Part shown: one piece after another, positions 14,675 through 18,792 of the stretch
Layout of the letters: each line of letters starts with the position of its first letter
Numbering within the stretch: position 1 is the stretch's first letter
Assembly: GCA_025936955.1 (NCBI GenBank)
Contig: JAICSL010000006.1
Span: 1-18,792 of the forward strand
Origin: Nitrososphaeraceae archaeon
Lineage (GTDB): Archaea; Thermoproteota; Nitrososphaeria; Nitrososphaerales; Nitrososphaeraceae
Direction of reading: 5' to 3'
DNA length: 18,792 bases
Position numbers and translations under genes: made by a program
Notes under the pieces: generated by a model
Databases searched by the model: none
Told to the model about the DNA's origin: nothing
Seen by the model: the letters and a program-made list of their open reading frames with translations, nothing else

Positions 14675-15279
14675 ATGATTTTGTAAAGATCATTCTGTTA
14701 TCATGACATTTCAATAACTAACTCAAATATGTTTATCCAATATTATCCAATATTATCATATAGACATATAGTTTGATATACCAAGTATAGCGTTGTCAGA
14801 GTATCTTTTGTGAAGTGACCGCGATTTGGTCCAAATACAGTTTTTGGTTCATGATGTTTTGATATCTCATGAATATTTATGGTTACTTGTAAACTATTGG
14901 TATTTTCTGTTAGACTTATGAAGGTATCCTGAATCTACTAGGCAATATAGATGAGGTCCTAAATGAAGATCTTAAACTAGAAAAAAATAATAATTCATAA
15001 TTTATTTATTACGAAAGAATCAAATTATAAATAAGTAGGCAATTCCCTCGATGATTATTATGGTTATGTATACTACGCAAGTGAAATAAAATCAATTAAT
15101 ATGTAATGGTAATTCTAGTTCAAATCATAAAAATAATGCAACATGTCCGGAATATTGTTTGTTAATTATCTCTTTATAATCCATTCCTATCTCCATTTTT
15201 TGATAAATGGAATTATTTCGAGAATGACTATCGACTAGCGTTATGATTTTATGCAGGTAACTTGTACATAGAGCGTTAT
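14675..15279. other. 605-base spacer between pyrK and prefoldin beta
   Basis: No gene is seen. The repeat at 14734-14757 and an odd-centred dyad ATTTGG-T-CCAAAT (14824-14836) are the only structured elements I can point to. The rest is AT-rich with frequent stops on both strands. Confidence 0.55.
14734..14757. repeat. tandem 10-base repeat TATCCAATAT
   Basis: TATCCAATAT occurs twice in direct succession (14734-14743, 14744-14753), followed by a partial third TATC. It lies about 60 bases after the pyrK stop. It could be slippage in AT-rich DNA or a binding site. Confidence 0.5.
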
Positions 15280-15672
15280 ATGAGTGAACAAGAACTTCCA
15301 CCGTGGCTAAAAGAGCAGGTAGCGCGCTTACAACAGCTCCAACAGAATTTGCAGGCAATTATGATGCAAAAACAACAAGTAGAAGTTGAAATTGTTGAAA
15401 CGGATAGAGCGCTCGAAGAGTTAAAGAAAATAGAAGCAGACAATGCAGTCTACAAGACTGCCGGGCCACTGTTGATTAAATCAAGGAAAGAAGAGGTGAT
15501 GAAGGAACTTGGTGAAAGGAAAGAACTTTCTAATACAAGAGCTATGGTCTTGGGAAAACAAGAAACGAGAGTAAAAGAGAATCTAAAAGAGGTCGAAAAC
15601 AAGATTAACCAGATGATTCGCGGCATGCAGAGTAATGCTGGAGGAATGACTTCGACTGGTCCAAAACTGTAA
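15280..15672 (+). CDS. pfdB: prefoldin beta subunit
   Basis: About 130 residues from the ATG at 15280 (MSEQELPPWLKEQ). A TTG at 15262 would add six residues, but the ATG start matches the family's N-terminus. The protein has the beta-type prefoldin layout: N-terminal coiled coil rich in Q/L (VARLQQLQQNLQAIMMQKQQ), a central segment with the two-strand hairpin around NAVYKTAGPLLI, then a second long coiled coil (KELGERKELS to KINQMI). Prefoldin is the alpha2-beta4 jellyfish-shaped holdase that hands nascent proteins to the thermosome. The alpha subunit is not in this window. The C-terminal tail is Gly/Met/Ser-rich and disordered-looking. Confidence 0.92.
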   Translation: MSEQELPPWLKEQVARLQQLQQNLQAIMMQKQQVEVEIVETDRALEELKKIEADNAVYKTAGPLLIKSRKEEVMKELGERKELSNTRAMVLGKQETRVKENLKEVENKINQMIRGMQSNAGGMTSTGPKL

Positions 15673-15948
15673 TTAATACAACATAATATGGCAAACTAGT
15701 AGCTATGCGAATTCTAATTAAATAACCATAATTATGCTTGTACAAACATTTTATTATCATATCTGTTATTGCGTGGCAAAGTACATTTTGTAAAACAATC
15801 AATTAGGATCAATTAAAAAGATTGTAGTATAATCAGTGCAGTCCAGTTTAGGTAATAAGGCTTGGGTAATAATAAATACTGAAAATGTAAAATAAATAGA
15901 TAGATGTCTGCAAGTTAGACACATTAATACCCTTCGAGTAATTAGGAT

Positions 15949-16683
15949 GTGGCTGTAAGAATCGTAGTCGATGAAAGAGAAAGGAATAGCCGAATTCCAA
16001 AACTACTTCATCAAGCAGGCGCATTTATCGATTTTGCTCAACTGAAAGTAGGCGACTACATTATATCATCAGAAACTGCAATAGAAAGAAAGACGATTCA
16101 TGATCTCCTAAGTTCAATTTACGATGGACGGTTATTTGTCCAATGCTCAGAACTTGTGCAGCATTATTCTAAACCAGTATTAATTGTAGAGGGAAACATT
16201 CTGACTCTCCTAGATATTCCTGCAGAGATAGATAATAATAGATTAAAAATACATGTAGATAAAATTCCACAAGTATATGAAGCTCTATCAACTATAGCTT
16301 TAGGTTTTCGAATTCCTATCATACATACACCATCCTCCGAGTACACATCACAGTTACTTGTGACTATGGTAGATAAATCATTGCGAGAAGGACTAAGTAA
16401 TGGTCCTTTCTTAAAGAAGATAAAAAAGGGTAATATCGAATACATTCAACAACTATCTGTCCTGTCTTCTTTGCCCAACATAGGTCATAAACTTGCAGTA
16501 AGAATGCTAAAAAAATTTTTGACACCAAAACGAGCTCTGAATGCATCTGTTGCTGAACTAGCACGAATCCCTGGTTTTGGTACGTTACGTGCAGAAAATA
16601 TAAGAAGAATTCTCGATAATGTGTATATTGAAAAAGTTGAAATAGATCAAAAGACTCTCGACAACCACGATTTTACTAGTTAG
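15949..16683 (+). CDS. XPF/ERCC4-type structure-specific endonuclease (short archaeal form)
   Basis: A 244-residue protein with an ERCC4 nuclease domain (about 3-130) and a tandem helix-hairpin-helix region (about 168-228), and no helicase domain, like crenarchaeal XPF. Nuclease motif: DERER (8-12), GDY (35-37) and the ERK-x3-D block at 46-52 (ERKTIHD). HhH turns are LPNIGHKLA (175-183) and IPGFGTLRA (207-215). Relatives cut 3' flaps and branched DNA as dimers and work with PCNA. A C-terminal QKTLDNHDF (234-242) resembles a PCNA-binding PIP box with one extra residue before the aromatic. The start is GTG with AGGA directly before it; an ATG two bases earlier is out of frame. Confidence 0.92.
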   Translation: MAVRIVVDERERNSRIPKLLHQAGAFIDFAQLKVGDYIISSETAIERKTIHDLLSSIYDGRLFVQCSELVQHYSKPVLIVEGNILTLLDIPAEIDNNRLKIHVDKIPQVYEALSTIALGFRIPIIHTPSSEYTSQLLVTMVDKSLREGLSNGPFLKKIKKGNIEYIQQLSVLSSLPNIGHKLAVRMLKKFLTPKRALNASVAELARIPGFGTLRAENIRRILDNVYIEKVEIDQKTLDNHDFTS

Positions 16684-16945
16684 TTATAGATAAATGTCTA
16701 ACACTTCTTTTATATGATCTAGGCATAAACTACATATTCGCAATCACTCAAGGATTTGGAAATTTATCGGTTTACTGTTCTAACGTTATTGTATGAATGC
16801 TGAGTATGTTTAACCCAAATTCTTATTTTTCATTTTTCGATTGCTATACATGATGACTTATTAGGATTAACATTAGATCTAATATCTCTAGTTCTATATA
16901 AAATACTACTGATGCGATTTATTGCAGAAGGGGGGTTCTAGAATG

Positions 16946-17449
16946 TCATCTAACAATCTTCTTATATCTGCGTCGAAGTCTATTTCCACACAATAAACAC
17001 TCTCTGATGTTTGGGTCAAAGGCTTTACCACAAGTATAACAATAGGTAATCCATTTTCTAACATTTGTTATTCCCTTGGTCGTTAGCGTTTTGACCGGGA
17101 TATTTAACAATCTTGCGATATTAAGGATAGCATAATCATCGGAAATTAGAATTTTTTTTAGCTGTAATGCTAGAGCAATAATAGAAATGTCTGCTGATGA
17201 GAGTTTGGCAGAATCACCGGTTTTCTTTGCGATAGTGTTAACATTCTCTAGAATCTGTTTCTCTGGTTCTATTACTTTTAGATCGCCAATATCTTTCAAT
17301 AATTCTACAACAGAATATGATTTGTTAATATGTTTTATTTCATTGAAAACTAAGCTGGTGGTATAATATTTTGTACAAGACAAAAATGGAATACCTGTAT
17401 AAAAGGCACTTGCATCTAGAACAAATTCCTCAGAAACCAAGTTTTGCAA
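16946..17449 (-). CDS. nob1: Nob1 ribosome-maturation endonuclease (PIN domain plus zinc ribbon)
   Basis: A 167-residue protein. The PIN nuclease domain (about 8-122) has the acidic centre D12 in FVLDASAF, E37 in FNEI, D87 in SSADISII and D104 in ISDDYA. A zinc ribbon follows (C137, C140, C151, C154: CYTCG and CLLCG), ending in a very basic tail RLRRRYKK. Nob1 cuts the 3' end of pre-16S rRNA in small-subunit assembly. The likely start is TTG at 17449, or a second TTG three codons later; there is no in-frame ATG near. Either start lies within the end of nadK (20-base overlap from the first), so the two are probably translated together. A C6 run on the coding strand lies just after the stop. 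Confidence 0.93.
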   Translation of the reverse strand: MQNLVSEEFVLDASAFYTGIPFLSCTKYYTTSLVFNEIKHINKSYSVVELLKDIGDLKVIEPEKQILENVNTIAKKTGDSAKLSSADISIIALALQLKKILISDDYAILNIARLLNIPVKTLTTKGITNVRKWITYCYTCGKAFDPNIRECLLCGNRLRRRYKKIVR

Positions 17450-18248
17450 GTTGTCTCATTCCTTTCTTCTTAAGACGGATAAACTGGGCATCGATAGAAA
17501 AGCGAGAGATCTTTACTGTACTTTGAGATGCTACTTTGACCACCTCCTGACCATCGATTATTAACTGTGACTCATAATTACTGCTAATTCTGATTTCCTC
17601 AGGCGGAATTACTAACTGCGGCATTCTATTGACAGAAGCTATAGGATTAAATAACAAACAGTTTAATCCTTCGTGCAATATTGGACCATGATTTGAAAAC
17701 GAGTGTCCGGTTGAACCTGTAGGCGTAGAAATTATAATACCATCCATTCTCTGCTTTATCTCGTCATTCATGAATTTTATGGTTAATACAGGAGATCTAG
17801 TTAAATTTGATCTTAAAAATACAATGTCGTTCAATGCAGGACTACAAATATCTCCATTTATAGAGGCTTGTATTCTAAGACGAGAATCATAAAAATATTG
17901 TCCTTCAAGTATTGACTCTATTGAGGAATCTATAGATTCTACACCTACTTCTGACAATATTCCTCTATTACCACCAATATTCATGCTAAATAGAGGTACT
18001 ATACAAGGAATAATTCTAAATGCTCGCAAAGTGGTACCATCTCCTCCCACTGCGAAGATGAGATCAAGATCAATGTTCATTAAATCTTCTGGTCTTTTAG
18101 GGATCCCCTTATCAAGCGTTATGGGGGCAATTGAATAGACATTTACATGTCGATTGGTCAATAATTCTGTAATTCTATTTGCTGCATTTTCCGCTTCAAG
18201 ACTATTTGTTTTGGTAATTATGGCCACATTGCTGATTGGTTTAGCCAT
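17430..18248 (-). CDS. nadK: NAD kinase
   Basis: A 272-residue ATP/polyphosphate-dependent NAD kinase making NADP+, full length for the archaeal type. Signatures: VGGDGTTLR (67-75) with the GGDGT phosphate-binding motif, NIGGNRGILSE (90-100), LND (139-141) at the NE/D position, STPTGSTGHSFS (174-185), and the IDGQ turn (231-234). The GSTGH variant replaces the usual GSTAY of bacteria. No signal peptide or membrane segment. The ATG at 18248 is the natural start. Its stop overlaps the start of nob1, forming a two-gene unit; overlap of cofactor and ribosome genes probably reflects compact transcription rather than a shared pathway. Confidence 0.95.
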   Translation of the reverse strand: MAKPISNVAIITKTNSLEAENAANRITELLTNRHVNVYSIAPITLDKGIPKRPEDLMNIDLDLIFAVGGDGTTLRAFRIIPCIVPLFSMNIGGNRGILSEVGVESIDSSIESILEGQYFYDSRLRIQASINGDICSPALNDIVFLRSNLTRSPVLTIKFMNDEIKQRMDGIIISTPTGSTGHSFSNHGPILHEGLNCLLFNPIASVNRMPQLVIPPEEIRISSNYESQLIIDGQEVVKVASQSTVKISRFSIDAQFIRLKKKGMRQLAKLGF

Positions 18249-18608
18249 TTAGATAACTAAACTATAATGCTGGTTCACCTTAAATGCATTTATATTGAAT
18301 AAAGTTTTAAACTCAAATCTCTTTTTTTATACTAACAATAGCTCCAACTCATCGTAACTAGTTAAATGATTTTGGATGCGTCATAAATTATGAGTAATTG
18401 CGAGCACTAATCTTTAGACAGAATTATAAATACAAATACCCGATTTAAATTCCAGGCATTATTGTAACAGTAGAATCCGATTATTTTTTAGATAAGCGCT
18501 AGGATTACCTTCTCCAAGTAGTAGGAGATACTAACACCACCAGGAGCGTATTTTAGAATTAACTCTAAACCACACGAATTAAATATCGATGATTTTCATG
18601 AATTCAAA
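18249..18608. other. spacer between nadK and tRNA-Ile
   Basis: This is the divergent spacer. No gene is called. It contains the tRNA-Ile TATA-like box near 18579-18586 and a short hairpin TCTCC/GGAGA around 18510-18530. Somewhat higher C content near 18500-18560 than the other spacers could mark a small RNA, but I have no motif to support one. Confidence 0.5.
18579..18586 (+). promoter_or_regulatory. TATA-like box of tRNA-Ile
   Basis: TTAAATAT is centred about 26 bases before the first base of the tRNA, the expected archaeal distance. Confidence 0.5.
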
Positions 18609-18682
18609 GGGCCGATAGCTCAGCTTGGTGGAGCGTTCGACTGATAATCGAAAGGTCGAGGGTTCAACTCCCTTTCGGCCCA
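18609..18682 (+). tRNA. tRNA-Ile (GAT)
   Basis: Acceptor GGGCCGA (18609-18615) pairs with TCGGCCC (18675-18681); discriminator is A18682. D stem GCTC/GAGC. Anticodon stem TTCGA/TCGAA encloses CTGATAA with anticodon GAT at 18643-18645. Variable loop AGGTC. T stem GAGGG/CCCTT (one wobble) encloses TTCAACT. Length is 74 bases with no intron and no encoded CCA. It decodes ATC and ATT. Confidence 0.97.
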
Positions 18683-18686
18683 TTAT

Positions 18687-18734
18687 CTATCGGAGTTGGT
18701 ACTTCCGGTTGGTATCGCAAATGGACTCCGGTAG
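18687..18734 (+). other. 10-bp stem-loop right after tRNA-Ile
   Basis: CTATCGGAGT (18687-18696) pairs with ACTCCGGTAG (18725-18734), ten pairs with one wobble, around a 28-base loop. It begins four bases after the tRNA. It is GC-richer than its surroundings. It could be a processing or terminator structure or part of a small RNA; no T tract follows directly. Confidence 0.45.
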
Positions 18735-18792
18735 TATTATCTGTTTGATTTATAATTTGTGATTATCGCTATAGTTTTAACAGAATATTTCA

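Noticed and set aside
16850..16912. Possible C/D box small RNA: ATGATGA at 16850-16856 and CTGA at 16909-16912
   Set aside because: No convincing D' and C' boxes between them and no flanking terminal stem, so the two short boxes are likely chance.
1..18792. Search for CRISPR, insertion sequence, integrase, toxin-antitoxin or defence genes
   Set aside because: No regularly spaced repeats, no terminal inverted repeats with a transposase frame, and no family motif of such genes was found.

Overview
This A+T-rich window looks like the chromosome of an ammonia-oxidising archaeon (Thaumarchaeota/Nitrososphaeria). The low G+C and long AT-rich spacers would suit a Nitrosocosmicus-like genome; that placement is inferred from gene content and base composition, not from a search. 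Archaeal markers are clear: aRF1 with NIKS and GGQ motifs, Nob1, prefoldin beta, an UPF0147 protein, a short crenarchaeal-type XPF nuclease, an intron-containing tRNA-Tyr with a C1-G72 pair, and TATA-like boxes close upstream of start codons. I see no rRNA, CRISPR array, insertion sequence, phage gene or recognisable defence system.

Layout. At the left edge is a truncated UbiD-type decarboxylase (minus strand). It is followed by a tRNA-Tyr gene interrupted twice (anticodon loop and T loop), then a succinate-semialdehyde dehydrogenase and a small MYND/HIT-like zinc-finger protein on the plus strand. From about 4.3 to 6.7 kb a minus-strand cluster reads mtnA -> MIP18/SufT domain fused to a PqqD-like domain -> SAM-dependent methyltransferase. 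From 6.7 to 9.7 kb the region is sparse: three small proteins (one UPF0147, two unknown) separated by spacers of up to 1.1 kb. A 59-residue ORF, a single-domain response regulator and the release factor gene prf1 follow on the minus strand. On the plus strand come an HTH-CBS regulator with a tandem 12-bp repeat in front of it, the overlapping pair pyrD-pyrK (with a probable Cys-rich mini-gene divergent from pyrD), prefoldin beta and the XPF nuclease. The window closes with the overlapping minus-strand pair nadK-nob1 and a plus-strand tRNA-Ile(GAT) followed by a stem-loop.

How it works together. Most genes are housekeeping: pyrimidine synthesis (PyrDK), methylthioribose salvage (MtnA), NADP supply (NadK), translation termination (aRF1), rRNA 3'-end maturation (Nob1), protein folding (prefoldin), DNA repair (XPF) and Fe-S maturation (MIP18 domain). 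The parts worth a second look are the doubly interrupted tRNA-Tyr, the MIP18-PqqD fusion, the archaeal MYND/HIT-like finger protein, the Cys-rich mini-gene beside pyrD, and the repeat-flanked HTH-CBS regulator. Several starts appear to be TTG or GTG, so N-termini should be treated with care.
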